A stretch of DNA of 64,000 bases from CAVXTT01 sp963764685 (GCA_963764685.1 CAVXTT010000019.1:124001-188000), one strand, 5' to 3'. Shown: positions 46,213-55,672, counted from the first letter of the stretch. A program made the numbers and translations. Notes: generated by a model not told the origin, from the sequence alone.

Positions 46213-46346
46213 TTGATTAGTTGATTGGTTGATTAGTTGATTAGTTAACTAAGAACCAGGAACTAAGAACAAAAGGCATTAACCACATTAGGCACAAAGG
46301 GCACATTAGAAAGCACAGAGGTATCCGTGAATCCGTTAATCACATA
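46212..46346 (+). repeat. Composite cassette, copy 1, behind a T9SS gene
   Basis: Starting at the TAG stop it has about five GTTGATTR units, TTAACTAAGAACCAGGAAC heptamers, the GGCATTAACCACATTAGGCA element with AAAGCACAGAGG, then ATCCGTTAATC. Near-identical copies follow the stop codons at 47517 and 50597. Confidence 0.9.
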
Positions 46347-46437
46347 TTAGTTGATAATCATTTAGGAATTGTTGCATTGAACAGAAGATTTTATAAAATT
46401 ATACAAACACTTATCTGATTTTTCTTTGAGGCGGGCT

Positions 46438-47517
46438 ATGAGAAACATTTTCTTTTGTGGACTGGTTCTGCTGAACACTGCACTTCTGTATTCCCAGGCG
46501 GCTATTGACATACCTCTTATAATAAGCGATAATATGTCAAACACGAAAACTCTCTATTTTGGCCTAGATCCTACCGCAACAAATTGTATTGATCCTCAAC
46601 TGGGTGAGAGTGATCTTCCTCCATTACCTTCTATAGGGAGTTTATGAGGTTAGATGGCATTTAGCACCGTACTGCTTAGAGGCTTTATGGACTTATAACG
46701 ATTACCGTTATCAGAATTTTTATCCACCCGGTATTGCTTACCAGCACAGATTAAAATGGCAATTAGGTCAAGGGGCTACACAGCTTAGCATTACATATAA
46801 TTTACCCTCGGGCGCGCTATTTGTTACTATGCAGCTAAAGGATCTCATAGGCGGAGCTAGTAATTAATAGCCCGGTATTAACAGGAAGCGGTACTTTTGT
46901 AATAAACAATTACGCAACAGTATTGTCGATGTTAATGTCAACATTACTTACAACTACTTACCTGTCGAGTTAACCAGCTTTACATTTTCCTTGAAAGGCT
47001 CAGAGGTAAAATTAGACTGGGTGACAGCAACTGAAGTTAACAATAAAGGATTTAGTGTAGAGAGGAAAATTAAAGAAGGAGACTGGGAAACTTTAGCATT
47101 CGTCGAGGGGTACGGAACAACAACGGAAAGGCACAACTATACATACACTGATAATATAAATCAGACAGGCAAGGTGCACTACCGTCTTAATCAGATTGAT
47201 TTCGACGGGGGCTTTGAGTATTCGGATATTCTTGAAGTTAATGTAATTCCCGCAGAATATACACTGGAGCAGAATTATCCTAATCCTTTTAACCCCGTAA
47301 CCAAAGATAAAATATTCAATTGTTGAGGAAGGACTAGTTAATCTGAGTGTTTATGATTTGATGGGACAGAAGGTGGCAGAGTTAAAAAATGAGATTCTTC
47401 AGACCGGGAAATTATGAAACGGTGTTCGATGCTTCTTCACTTTCCTCAGGTGTTTATGTTTATAAATTAAATGCAGGAGGGAAGGTGCTCAGCAGGAAGA
47501 TGATTCTTTTGAGATAG
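46438..47517 (+). pseudogene. Broken T9SS cargo paralogue
   Basis: The ATG at 46438 (MRNIFFCGLVLLNTALLYSQ) opens a paralogue of the 45128 gene. Frames break near 46640, 46860, 46915, 47305 and 47405. Read across, all parts of the paralogue are present: AAIDIPLIISDNMSNTKTLY, WQLGQGATQLSITYNLPSG, PVELTSFTFSLKGSEVKLDW, QNYPNPFNPVTK and VLSRKMILLR at 47515. The last part is intact here and lost in the other copy. With five breaks and otherwise similar sequence, true decay after a tandem duplication is more likely than error, but reads would be needed. An upstream GGCGGGCT leader is shared with 45128. Confidence 0.82.
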
Positions 47518-47728
47518 TTGATTAGTTGTATTGGTTGATTAGTTGATTAGTTAACTAAGAACCAGGAACTAAGAACAAAAGGCATTAACCACATTAGGCA
47601 CGGAGGACACATTAGAAAGCACAGAGGTATCCGTGAAATCTTAGTGACTTAGAGGTTTAGTGGATTAGGTAAATAAAAACTAAGAACCAAGAACTAAGAA
47701 CCAGGAACTAAGAACAAAAGGCATTAAA
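47517..47728 (+). repeat. Composite cassette, copy 2, with extra heptamers
   Basis: It begins at the TAG stop with GTTGATTA and has the same order as copy 1 up to AAAGCACAGAGGTATCCGTG. A further AAGAACC/AAGAACT run and a second AAGAACAAAAGGCATTAA follow, directly abutting the ATG of the next gene at 47730. Confidence 0.9.
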
Positions 47729-47729
47729 T

Positions 47730-49235
47730 ATGAAATCATTAACACTTTTCTTTGTAATAACCCTTCTGATACCTGAAACATATTCGCAATGGTATCCTCA
47801 GAACAGCAGCACAAGCTCAAATCTATTTGCACTTCAATTTTTAGATGAAAATAATGGATGGATAATTGGACTGGACCACACATTATATAGGACATCCAAT
47901 GGAGGTGTCAACTGGGAGAATCCAGGTATCATTTTACCTGCCGGGGAAGGATTTATAGAGACATTTTTCGTTCTTGATACCTTAAAAGCCTGGTTTGCCG
48001 CTTATGATATGAATGATGAGATGGGACGTATTTATAAGTCAACGGATGGAGGCGAACACTGGTTTAACCAGCCACCCGGTTATTCTTACGTTGTATTTAC
48101 TGATATTCAGTTTCTGGATTCATTAACAGGATTTATAGCAGGATCTGGCCAACTTGGTACTGGGTTTGTTTACAAGACTATTAATGGAGGCTATTATTGG
48201 GATTTGTCATTGGGAACTAATTCAGGAGCTTTTGGTACTTCATCAGTAAGTTTTATTAATAAAGATACCGGATGGGCAGCAGGAAATAATATCTTCCGCA
48301 CTACTAATGGTGGCGCCAGTTGGCAGGAACAATATTTTATCTCACCTGAGTGGTTTAATTCTATTCAGTTCGTTAACAACCATATTGGGTGGGCGGTTAC
48401 AGAGTGGACCGGATTAATCTATAAAACCACAAATGCCGGCAGCGACTGGTTCCAGTTACCTGTTGCTGATGTCGATAAGGCATTCTTTCTTGATACTTTG
48501 CTTGGATGGGGAATAAAAGGGCACGACATTTATCAGACTACAGATGGCGGGAATAGCTGGGTTCAACAGAATTCAAATACTAATAACGAATTATATGATA
48601 TTTTCTTTATCAATCAATCCTTGGGTTGGGCGGTAGGTTTTAATGGAACTATTCTCCATACAATAAACGGAGGTACACCTGTTGAACTTTTTAGCTTTAC
48701 TGCTGAAGCCATTGAAAATGATGTTTTATTAAAATGGATTACAGCAACTGAGACAAACAATAAAGGATTTGAGATTCACAGAAAAACAGATAACACTGAC
48801 TGGATAACGATTGGTTTTATAGATGGTCAGGGGACTACCACTGAACAACACGCATACACGCTTCTCGATAGGAACATAAGTTCCAGGAAATATTATTACA
48901 GGCTAAGGCAGTTGGACTTTAACGGCAGCTTTGATTACTCCGGTATAGTGGAAGTCATTGTAAATAATCCCGTGGAATATTCATTAGAGCAGAACTATCC
49001 TAATCCGTTTAATCCATCAACTTCAATAAGCTATTCAATACCTGAATATTCATACATAACAATAAAAGTATTCGACATCCTCGGCAATGAAATTGAAACA
49101 TTGGTTAATGAGGAGAAACCTGCAGGACAATATGAAGTTACCTGGACAGCAGCATATCTTCCGAGCGGAGTTTACTTCTGTCAACTTAAAGCAGGTGAAT
49201 TTATTAGTACGAAGAAGATGTTGTTGCTGAAATAA
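47730..49235 (+). CDS. T9SS cargo: YCF48-type propeller plus beta domain
   Basis: A 501-residue secreted protein: signal peptide (about 1-18), then YCF48-like propeller repeats. The repeats include TLYRTSNGGVNW, RIYKSTDGGEHW, FVYKTINGGYYW, NIFRTTNGGASW, LIYKTTNAGSDW and DIYQTTDGGNSW, up to residue 310. A beta domain common in this lineage follows (PVELFSFTAEAIENDVLLKW, about 313-410). A complete sorting domain ends it (QNYPNPFNPSTSISYSIPEY ... TKKMLLLK). About 100 bp of the sorting-domain DNA (49026-49125) are almost identical to those of the next gene (50389-50487). The start sits immediately behind a repeat cassette, and no normal ribosome binding site is visible. Confidence 0.87.
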   Translation: MKSLTLFFVITLLIPETYSQWYPQNSSTSSNLFALQFLDENNGWIIGLDHTLYRTSNGGVNWENPGIILPAGEGFIETFFVLDTLKAWFAAYDMNDEMGRIYKSTDGGEHWFNQPPGYSYVVFTDIQFLDSLTGFIAGSGQLGTGFVYKTINGGYYWDLSLGTNSGAFGTSSVSFINKDTGWAAGNNIFRTTNGGASWQEQYFISPEWFNSIQFVNNHIGWAVTEWTGLIYKTTNAGSDWFQLPVADVDKAFFLDTLLGWGIKGHDIYQTTDGGNSWVQQNSNTNNELYDIFFINQSLGWAVGFNGTILHTINGGTPVELFSFTAEAIENDVLLKWITATETNNKGFEIHRKTDNTDWITIGFIDGQGTTTEQHAYTLLDRNISSRKYYYRLRQLDFNGSFDYSGIVEVIVNNPVEYSLEQNYPNPFNPSTSISYSIPEYSYITIKVFDILGNEIETLVNEEKPAGQYEVTWTAAYLPSGVYFCQLKAGEFISTKKMLLLK

Positions 49236-49301
49236 ATAGTAAAGCAGTCACGCTCATAAATATTTTATAATAAATATTCATCCTTAACTAGGAGACTCGT
49301 A

Positions 49302-50597
49302 ATGAAAACTTTTCATAAATTTCTGTTTTTATTTTTATTGGCCATGCAGATATGTTTTGCACAGTGGGTAAAGACAAATGGGCCAGAATATTTTCAAATT
49401 GATGAGCTCGCTGTAAGTGGTTCAAATCTATTCGCGTCTGCAGAGCTTAACAATGATTTCGGCATTTTTCTTTCTACCAACCAGGGCTCGGATTGGATTG
49501 AAATTAGTAATGGGTTACCTGAAGATAGGTATTTTGGTCTTGCTGCTAAAGATAATGGAAGTGGTACATTGGTTTTTACTGGATTCCTTGACGGAGAAGG
49601 TGTTTATATTTCTACGGATAGCGGTGCTCATTGGACTGCGATTAACAATGGTTTACCATTCGACACAATTTCCCAATCATATCCACAGATCAGCAGCCTA
49701 ATTGCGTCGAACACAAAAATCTTTGCTGGAGGTTATGATTGTGATTCCCTTGGATGTCATGGCAGGGTATATGTCTCCTCAGATAATGGGGCAGATTGGC
49801 AGGAGACAAATTTTAGCGGTCAAGGAGGGTTAGTGGCATTTACTACTGACGGTAATAATCTCTTCGCTGGATCGAATGAAATGGGTGGAGAGGGGGGAGT
49901 ATTTCTGACAAAAGATGATGGGGCAAGCTGGACAAACTTGTTGAATATTGCTGTAGTCGACATTGCAGTTTGCGGAAATAATATCCTGGCAATACAACAG
50001 ATAGGATATTGGGGTAGAATTTATTATGAGATGCATAAATCAACTGACAACGGAGCAACTTGGAGTTTGATAAACTCTGCACCTGTTTACGGTGGATGTT
50101 TTTTAGAAACTGAAGAACACTTTTTTTATGGCAATGGTGGTGGAAAAGTATTTATTTCCTCGGACTTTGGAACTACCTGGGAAAATGTAGATAGTGGATT
50201 AACAACTCCTTATAATTATATCAACTCACTTGTTACAGATAATACTTATCTATTTGCAGGGACACAGGATGGTGTGTGGAGACGACCATTATCAGAGATG
50301 ATAACAGAAATTGAAGATGTTGAACAATTACCAACAGAATTTTTACTCTCGCAGAATTACCCTAACCCTTTTAATCCGACAACTTCAATCAGCTATTCAA
50401 TACCCGAATATTCATACATAACAATAAAAGTATTCGATATCCTCGGCAATGAAATTGAAACATTGGTTAATGAAGAGAAACCTGCAGGCAGATATGAACT
50501 AACCTGGAATGCGGTTAACTATCCCAGCGGGATTTATTTCTACAAACTGCAGGCAGGATCTTTTGCTGAGATGAAGAAGATGATTCTTTTGAAATAG
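49302..50597 (+). CDS. T9SS cargo: BNR-repeat propeller protein
   Basis: A 431-residue secreted protein with signal peptide (about 1-20, ICFAQ) and an AGGAGAC ribosome binding site. Asp-box repeats follow: FLSTNQGSDWIEISNGLP, YISTDSGAHWTAINNGLP, YVSSDNGADWQET, FLTKDDGASWTNL, KSTDNGATWSLI and ISSDFGTTWENV. They form a propeller to about residue 335. The sorting domain is complete (QNYPNPFNPTTSISYSIP ... MKKMILLK) and its DNA matches that of the preceding gene. Function is unknown; Asp-box proteins include sialidases and carbohydrate-binding proteins, but no sialidase active-site residues are recognisable. It is 66 bp behind the 47730 gene and probably co-transcribed. Confidence 0.87.
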   Translation: MKTFHKFLFLFLLAMQICFAQWVKTNGPEYFQIDELAVSGSNLFASAELNNDFGIFLSTNQGSDWIEISNGLPEDRYFGLAAKDNGSGTLVFTGFLDGEGVYISTDSGAHWTAINNGLPFDTISQSYPQISSLIASNTKIFAGGYDCDSLGCHGRVYVSSDNGADWQETNFSGQGGLVAFTTDGNNLFAGSNEMGGEGGVFLTKDDGASWTNLLNIAVVDIAVCGNNILAIQQIGYWGRIYYEMHKSTDNGATWSLINSAPVYGGCFLETEEHFFYGNGGGKVFISSDFGTTWENVDSGLTTPYNYINSLVTDNTYLFAGTQDGVWRRPLSEMITEIEDVEQLPTEFLLSQNYPNPFNPTTSISYSIPEYSYITIKVFDILGNEIETLVNEEKPAGRYELTWNAVNYPSGIYFYKLQAGSFAEMKKMILLK

Positions 50598-50784
50598 TTG
50601 ATTAGTTGATTAGTTGATTGGTTGATTAGTTGATTAGTTAACTAAGAACTAAGAACAAAAGGCATTAACCACATTAGGCACAAAGGGCACATTAGAAAGC
50701 ACAGAGGTATCCGGGAAATCCGTTAATCGGGGTTCTGACATATTTCATACCATCGTACTATCGTACTATCGAACTATCGTACTA
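50597..50784 (+). repeat. Composite cassette, copy 3, and a GTACGATA array
   Basis: It begins at the TAG stop with five GTTGATTR units and repeats the order of copies 1 and 2 up to AAATCCGTTAATCGG (50728). At 50748-50784 lies a second array of ATCGTACT words in inverted orientation. No gene to 50919. Confidence 0.9.
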
Positions 50785-50919
50785 CAAGATCGCGAAAATA
50801 CATTTCTCTAATGTCAAGCTAAATTTTGGATTGATCACAGCCTGAATGTTAATCAGTGTTTCAGATTGATATTACGGAAGGTTTAAGCTAATTTATGATT
50901 TAATATTACCCTGGGTAGA

Positions 50920-51939
50920 ATGGATTCGATAGAGAAGATTTTAGAAAATGGTGAGATATTTTCAGCAATAATCAATAATGCTTTTGATGCAATAATAATT
51001 TATAAGCCGATTCGAAATAATCTAGGGGAAATTATAGATTTTGAGTTTTTGTATTTAAATGAAACGGCAGTGAAAGTCCTTCACGGGGCAAAAGAAAAAT
51101 ACATCGGCCATACTTTTTTGTCATTCTTTCCTTATGCCAGTCAGGACGGCATGTTCGCAATGTTCAGAAATGTTGTTGATACCGGTGAAGCTATGGAAGG
51201 TACTTTTTATTATGAACATGGGGAATACAAAGGGTGGTACAGGGATTCTGCTCTAAAATACAAAGATGGATTGATAGTGTATTTCAGGGAGGTAACCTTT
51301 CAGAAGCAGACTGAGCTGGAATTAAAGAAAACTTTAGTTGAAAAAGATATTCTTTTAAGGGAAACACACCACAGGGTAAAAAATAATTTACAGATAATCT
51401 CAAGTCTGCTGAACCTTCAGTCGAATAATTATGTCACTCCTGAATTTAAGGGTACATGCCAGAGCTGCATAAACAGGATCAGGACTATTTCAGATATTCA
51501 TCAGCAGCTTTATGCAGAGGATGACTTTCAATCGGTTAATATCAAAAATTTTATTGAAGAAGTTATAGCTGCAGCCCGTTCTGATAATAAAATAATTATG
51601 AAGTATGATGTTGATGAAGTTAAAATAAATCTTACTTCAGCGATAGGCATTGGTTTGATTATTTATGAATTGTTGACTAACTCTATAATTCATGGCTTAA
51701 AAAACAAGGATGAGGGGATAATCGAGATTGCAATTAAGGATTCGTTTCCAAATCTTCTTATAAGTTTCTCAGATAACGGCAACGGGCTGCCAAAGGGATT
51801 TAATATTAATGAAATTGAATCCCTGGGTTTAATACTTGTGCAGACTGTAGTTGCACAGCTCGAGGGTAAATTGGAAATATTTGATATTGAAGGGACTCAA
51901 TTCGTACTAACACTTCCTAACGCTGTCTATCAGAGATGA
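50920..51939 (+). CDS. Soluble PAS-HisKA_2 sensor histidine kinase
   Basis: A 339-residue cytoplasmic histidine kinase. Residues 15-135 form a PAS domain (NAFDAIIIYKPIRNN ... YFREVTFQKQTE). The dimerisation/phosphoacceptor domain is of the HisKA_2 type, with the histidine in LLRETHHRVKNNLQIISSLL near residue 155. The ATPase domain has the N box LIIYELLTNSIIHGL and the G1 box FSDNGNGLP. There is no membrane segment, so the signal is intracellular or comes through a partner. Its C-terminal half is closely similar to that of the convergently read kinase at 52084. No response regulator lies beside it. It may act on a distant regulator. Confidence 0.9.
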   Translation: MDSIEKILENGEIFSAIINNAFDAIIIYKPIRNNLGEIIDFEFLYLNETAVKVLHGAKEKYIGHTFLSFFPYASQDGMFAMFRNVVDTGEAMEGTFYYEHGEYKGWYRDSALKYKDGLIVYFREVTFQKQTELELKKTLVEKDILLRETHHRVKNNLQIISSLLNLQSNNYVTPEFKGTCQSCINRIRTISDIHQQLYAEDDFQSVNIKNFIEEVIAAARSDNKIIMKYDVDEVKINLTSAIGIGLIIYELLTNSIIHGLKNKDEGIIEIAIKDSFPNLLISFSDNGNGLPKGFNINEIESLGLILVQTVVAQLEGKLEIFDIEGTQFVLTLPNAVYQR

Positions 51940-51949
51940 GGCATTGCCT

Positions 51950-52055
51950 CTTAAAGCGACAGGTATTCATCTATTCAGACATTCATCCAATCATCCATTC
52001 TACGGCTTATTCAGACAATCATCCATTCATCCATTCATCCATCCTTAAGCGGGCA
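51950..52055 (+). repeat. ATCCATTC array between two kinase genes
   Basis: Degenerate ATTCATCC/ATTCAGAC/AATCATCC units fill most of the 144-bp convergent spacer between the two kinase genes. The last part is TCATCCATTCATCCATCC. Confidence 0.8.
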
Positions 52056-52083
52056 TTCATGGGGGGGTTAAGCATTCTAAATT

Positions 52084-53379
52084 TTAAACAGTCAACGCTT
52101 CAAGTGTTTCCGGATGCTTTCTAACTTTCAGTTTCATTTCGAATACAGCACCGTAATTGCTGCTGCAGGTGATGTTTCCCTCCAGCTGGTCCACAAAGGC
52201 AGCTATAATGGAGATGCCCAGTCCCTTACTCTTATAAAGATCAAATCCTTCAGGCAATCCCTTTCCGTTATCTTTATACAGGATAATTAAGGTTTCGTCA
52301 TCGGGGAAGTTCATTTGAATTGAAACCTTTCCCGTCCCGGCACCTTCAAAGGCATACTTCAGGGAATTTGTATACAACTCATTTATAATAAGTCCGATAG
52401 GTATGGCTGCATCAATTGTAATACCTGTATCTTCAATCTGAAGATCGTGATCCATATGTAATACACCGTAATTAGCAGCAGTTTCCATATTAAGAATTAT
52501 ATCGGAAATGAAAGTATGCAGATTTATAGTATGAATATCTCCCGATTTAAACAGCCTGTCATAAAGAATTGTAACGGAATTTAGTCGGCTGCGTGTTTCA
52601 TTTAATATTTGAACAGCAAGCTTATCTTTGATTGAGTAGATCTGAAGATTGAGCAGACTGAGCACCAGCTGGAAATTATTTTTTGTCCGGTGGTGCATCT
52701 CCCTTAAAAGCATCTCTTTTTCCTGCAGGAGGTTCATCAGCTTCTTCTCAGCTGTAACTTTCTCGGTTATATCCCTTGCAAGAGCAGATAAGCCTTTTTC
52801 CGATGAATATACAGATACCTCGACAACCCTGGCCAGACTTTGGATGTTAAGTTTAAAATGCACAGGTTCTTTTTGGAGCAGGGCCTGATGAAATTGTACC
52901 TTGGTGAATTCAACAACATCCGGCGGAACGATCTCAAATAAATCTTTTCCGGTAGTATCTTCTTTTATCCCGGCAAAGTCCATAGCGCTTTTATTAAGGA
53001 ATATCACCTTGAATTTTTTATCCACCGCAACGAAAAGATCAGTGATCCTGTCGAGTATTTCAGTGCTTATCTTTTTAGCTTTCTCTTCTCTTAATCCAAG
53101 AATGACAATAATGAACATAATAATTACGGCTTCGATGCGGTTTATCCCGGTAGTAAATTTATCCGGCGGGAAATCAGGCGACAGATAATATCCCGGTACC
53201 AGCAGAACGGAACAGAGTACAGCTAAATGAATAATATACTTTTTATTGCTGTAGGTGGAGTAGATGAAAAGTAAAAGAAGATAAAATACCCAGGGAGCAT
53301 AACCAAGGGGGGTTATGACATCGATATAAAAAACTATTAAGGCCGCTGATATGTACAGGATAATATTTATATCCTTCAT
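52084..53379 (-). CDS. Membrane PAS-HisKA_2 sensor histidine kinase
   Basis: A 431-residue sensor kinase. The N-terminal part (about 1-100) has four short membrane helices. A PAS domain follows (ILDRITDLFVAVDKKFKVIF, about 110-215). The HisKA_2 phosphoacceptor is in LLREMHHRTKNNFQLVLSLL near 250, and the ATPase domain has LIINELYTNSLKYAF and LYKDNGKGLPEGF. The end KHPETLEALTV shows it is complete. It has the same C-terminal architecture as the convergent kinase at 50920 but a membrane input, so the two may be paralogues with different signals. No adjacent response regulator. There is a 378-bp spacer on its upstream side. Confidence 0.9.
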   Translation of the reverse strand: MKDINIILYISAALIVFYIDVITPLGYAPWVFYLLLLFIYSTYSNKKYIIHLAVLCSVLLVPGYYLSPDFPPDKFTTGINRIEAVIIMFIIVILGLREEKAKKISTEILDRITDLFVAVDKKFKVIFLNKSAMDFAGIKEDTTGKDLFEIVPPDVVEFTKVQFHQALLQKEPVHFKLNIQSLARVVEVSVYSSEKGLSALARDITEKVTAEKKLMNLLQEKEMLLREMHHRTKNNFQLVLSLLNLQIYSIKDKLAVQILNETRSRLNSVTILYDRLFKSGDIHTINLHTFISDIILNMETAANYGVLHMDHDLQIEDTGITIDAAIPIGLIINELYTNSLKYAFEGAGTGKVSIQMNFPDDETLIILYKDNGKGLPEGFDLYKSKGLGISIIAAFVDQLEGNITCSSNYGAVFEMKLKVRKHPETLEALTV

Positions 53380-53757
53380 AAGGCACCCGGGGTATGTTTA
53401 TATAATTAGATAATACTTGAATGTTTTGTTATTAAAGTATTAAAATTTTACTTCATATTCACAAAGAATCTCCGGCTGAATGAAATATTTTATTTTTACC
53501 TGCCCGGAGGCAGTAAGATACTCTGACCTCTTCAGCAGGAGATTGCTTCTTTTATCCTGTGCAAATTTGCACCATTATAATGCTATAGTACTCTAGAACC
53601 TTCCCGAAGGGACAGGTCTATCTGCCTTATTTTAATTGATATTATTAATTGATGACCCCTCCCTGTCCTGACCGTTCATCCCATTTAATATTATCTTAAT
53701 TGTAAATTAATATTTGCCGGCTATATTAGCGCCCGAATAAAAAACAGGAATGTATAA
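53380..53757. other. Gene-free divergent spacer
   Basis: 378 bp between the divergent kinase and phosphatase genes. It is A+T-rich and must hold both promoters, but I see no convincing -35/-10 pair. 53600-53680 contains GGGACAGGTC and CCCTGTCCTG words resembling repeat fragments seen near 20690 and 23510. Confidence 0.4.
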
Positions 53758-54654
53758 ATGTATATTTTCGATGAAAAGAATGAAATATCAAACTTTCAGA
53801 ACATAGCTAAGAAATTAAAGCCGGGTCCGGGTGAGATACCTGCCATACCGGGATTGGATATATACGGAGAAACTCTATCGCTGCTCGGGGAGGTCTCCGG
53901 TGACCATCTAATATATGTGGACTTTGCCAAGCGCTTTAACCTGGATGAAAGGATCAAGCAGGCAGAGGCGGCAAATAAAATTGAACTGGGCAACAGGTTA
54001 AAAAACCTTAAAACCAAATCAGGTCTGCTGCTGGCTGATGTTTCCGGACACAGCATTACCGATGCACTGCTTAATGCAATGCTTCACCAGGCATTTCTTG
54101 TGGGTGCCGGGTATGAGCTTACCTTAAACGGAGAGATTACAATTGATCTGTTTGAAGCTATTAACCAGAGGTTCCATCAGTCGTCAAGTGTCGATAAATT
54201 TATTACGATGATCTACGGTGAAGTACGCAATGACGGGGAGTTCCGGTTTATATCTGCAGGACACCAGCATCCGTTAATATTCTCAAGGGAATATAACAGG
54301 ATAGTCAATATCGATAACCAGAACTTCATCAGCTTTACCCCGATAGGTACTCTCCCCTCGGAATCTGATATGGAGGGGAAAATTACAAAGAGCATCTTCG
54401 GCTATAAGAAAAGATATTCGCTTAATAAGCTGAAGGTGATGGGACACGGGGATATCCTTCTCCTCTTTACCGACGGGTTTACGGAACAGCATAACGGCGA
54501 ATTAAATTATGTTGCCGATAACCTGGAAGCACAGCTTATCAGGTCAAAGGATCTGAGTGCTGAGGAGATATTCTATAATATTAAGGAAGATTTCCGGGAT
54601 TACTGTCCCGACCCGGATGATGATGCAACGATGATAATTATCAAGCGGGTGTAG
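53758..54654 (+). CDS. SpoIIE/RsbU-type PP2C serine phosphatase
   Basis: A 298-residue cytoplasmic phosphatase of the PP2C SpoIIE subgroup, which dephosphorylates anti-sigma antagonist (STAS) proteins in partner-switching circuits. The metal-binding motifs are GEVSGDHLIYVDF (about 45-57) with the acidic residue in SGD, and GLLLADVSGHSITDALL (about 85-101). FRFISAGHQHPLIF (about 162-175), GDILLLFTDGFTEQHNGE (about 225-242) and a C-terminal DPDDDATMIIIK complete the set. It has no sensor or receiver domain of its own. It lies divergent from the membrane kinase, so a regulatory link is possible. No STAS or anti-sigma gene is nearby. Confidence 0.9.
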   Translation: MYIFDEKNEISNFQNIAKKLKPGPGEIPAIPGLDIYGETLSLLGEVSGDHLIYVDFAKRFNLDERIKQAEAANKIELGNRLKNLKTKSGLLLADVSGHSITDALLNAMLHQAFLVGAGYELTLNGEITIDLFEAINQRFHQSSSVDKFITMIYGEVRNDGEFRFISAGHQHPLIFSREYNRIVNIDNQNFISFTPIGTLPSESDMEGKITKSIFGYKKRYSLNKLKVMGHGDILLLFTDGFTEQHNGELNYVADNLEAQLIRSKDLSAEEIFYNIKEDFRDYCPDPDDDATMIIIKRV

Positions 54655-54662
54655 GGCAAAAT

Positions 54663-54818
54663 CGTGCGGACGTGCGGTCGTGCGGGCGTGCGGACGAAAT
54701 AAGGACACTTGGGAAATTGTTGTCTGCCCATTTGGGGATTAGTGGATTGATAATGTCCCGGATGATCAGAGAATTGGTTGATTGGTTGATTAGTTGATTA
54801 GTTAATTAGGGGATTAGG
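54663..54818 (+). repeat. GTGCGGNC and GTTGATTR arrays behind the phosphatase
   Basis: Nine bases after the TAG stop, GTGCGGAC, GTGCGGTC, GTGCGGGC and GTGCGGAC follow in tandem (54663-54696). This is the same word and sense as behind comM. Four GTTGATTR units lie at 54774-54815. Confidence 0.9.
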
Positions 54819-54820
54819 AA

Positions 54821-54853
54821 GCCGGAAGAGTGATTTATATCGTGTCTTCCGGC
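54821..54853. terminator. Convergent hairpin GCCGGAAGA...TCTTCCGGC
   Basis: A perfect 9-bp stem with a 15-base loop lies between the convergent phosphatase and 54866 genes, 12 bp after the latter's stop. There is no strong T run on either side, so it may be a weak bidirectional terminator or an mRNA 3'-end stabiliser. Confidence 0.45.
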
Positions 54854-54865
54854 GTGGAAGTTATA

Positions 54866-55528
54866 TTACTCTTTAAATTTATCGGGGAACTGGGCAATAA
54901 TACCATTTGACAATGCATCCGCCATCATTAAAATTTCTTCGTGCACTTTATCATATGCTGCAATATCAGCATCATAGTTTTTCTTAATGCGGGCAACAGC
55001 TTCATCTGTAGTTAATTTCAAATGGTCATTCATCATAGCTTTAAGATCATTTAATTTCCAGTTTGGGTTAGCCGAGCTCAGAAATGCAGATATTTCGTCA
55101 GCATTGGAATGCCATCTTTTGTCTGCATCATCAAGTGATGTTTTATCCCCTTTTTTAGCTGCGGTAACAACTTCAGCTGCAATAGTAATATGAGATTTCA
55201 GCAGGGCTGTTAATTTCTCTCCCGCTTCATTTCCATAGAAAGGCTTTACAGCATTACCTATATCAACCTGGTTTTTCAGCAGCCGGTTAACTGACTGATC
55301 TGCGCCTGGAAGGTCATCTGTCAGACAGAATATAACATTGCGGGTCCACACGATGTGATCTTCCCAGAGCATACGCATATCTGTCCGCAGCTTCTCAGCC
55401 GGGCTATTTTTAACTGCAGTGTGGGACATATTTTTGTTCTCCATCTTGGGCTGGCCTTCAGTTTCATTGGTCACAATCAGCGATGCGGCTGCTATTAAAG
55501 CAGTCAATAAAAAATACTTTGTTTTCAT
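54866..55528 (-). CDS. Exported helical protein, unknown function
   Basis: A 220-residue protein with a signal peptide (about 1-25, ending in the TNETEGQ region) and no T9SS sorting domain. It is therefore periplasmic or secreted. The mature part is almost entirely helical, with two similar halves. The first has RMLWEDHIVWTRNVIFCLTD near 52-71 and the second has KAMMNDHLKLTTDEAVARIK near 163-182; each places an acidic-His pair (EDH, NDH) at the start of a helix. The pattern recalls four-helix-bundle proteins that bind metals or pass signals, but I recognise no named family. It is a single gene, convergent with the phosphatase. Confidence 0.75.
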   Translation of the reverse strand: MKTKYFLLTALIAAASLIVTNETEGQPKMENKNMSHTAVKNSPAEKLRTDMRMLWEDHIVWTRNVIFCLTDDLPGADQSVNRLLKNQVDIGNAVKPFYGNEAGEKLTALLKSHITIAAEVVTAAKKGDKTSLDDADKRWHSNADEISAFLSSANPNWKLNDLKAMMNDHLKLTTDEAVARIKKNYDADIAAYDKVHEEILMMADALSNGIIAQFPDKFKE

Positions 55529-55672
55529 TTTATTTTACCTTATTGTTTTAATCCTGTGAGTTACTATCCTACATGTCATTGATTTTTTACAATGTTTAAT
55601 ATCAATGATTATTGTTATGTGCTGTCCATTGCATAGTCATTAGAGTTGTAAGAGTGTAAAAGGTTACAAAAT

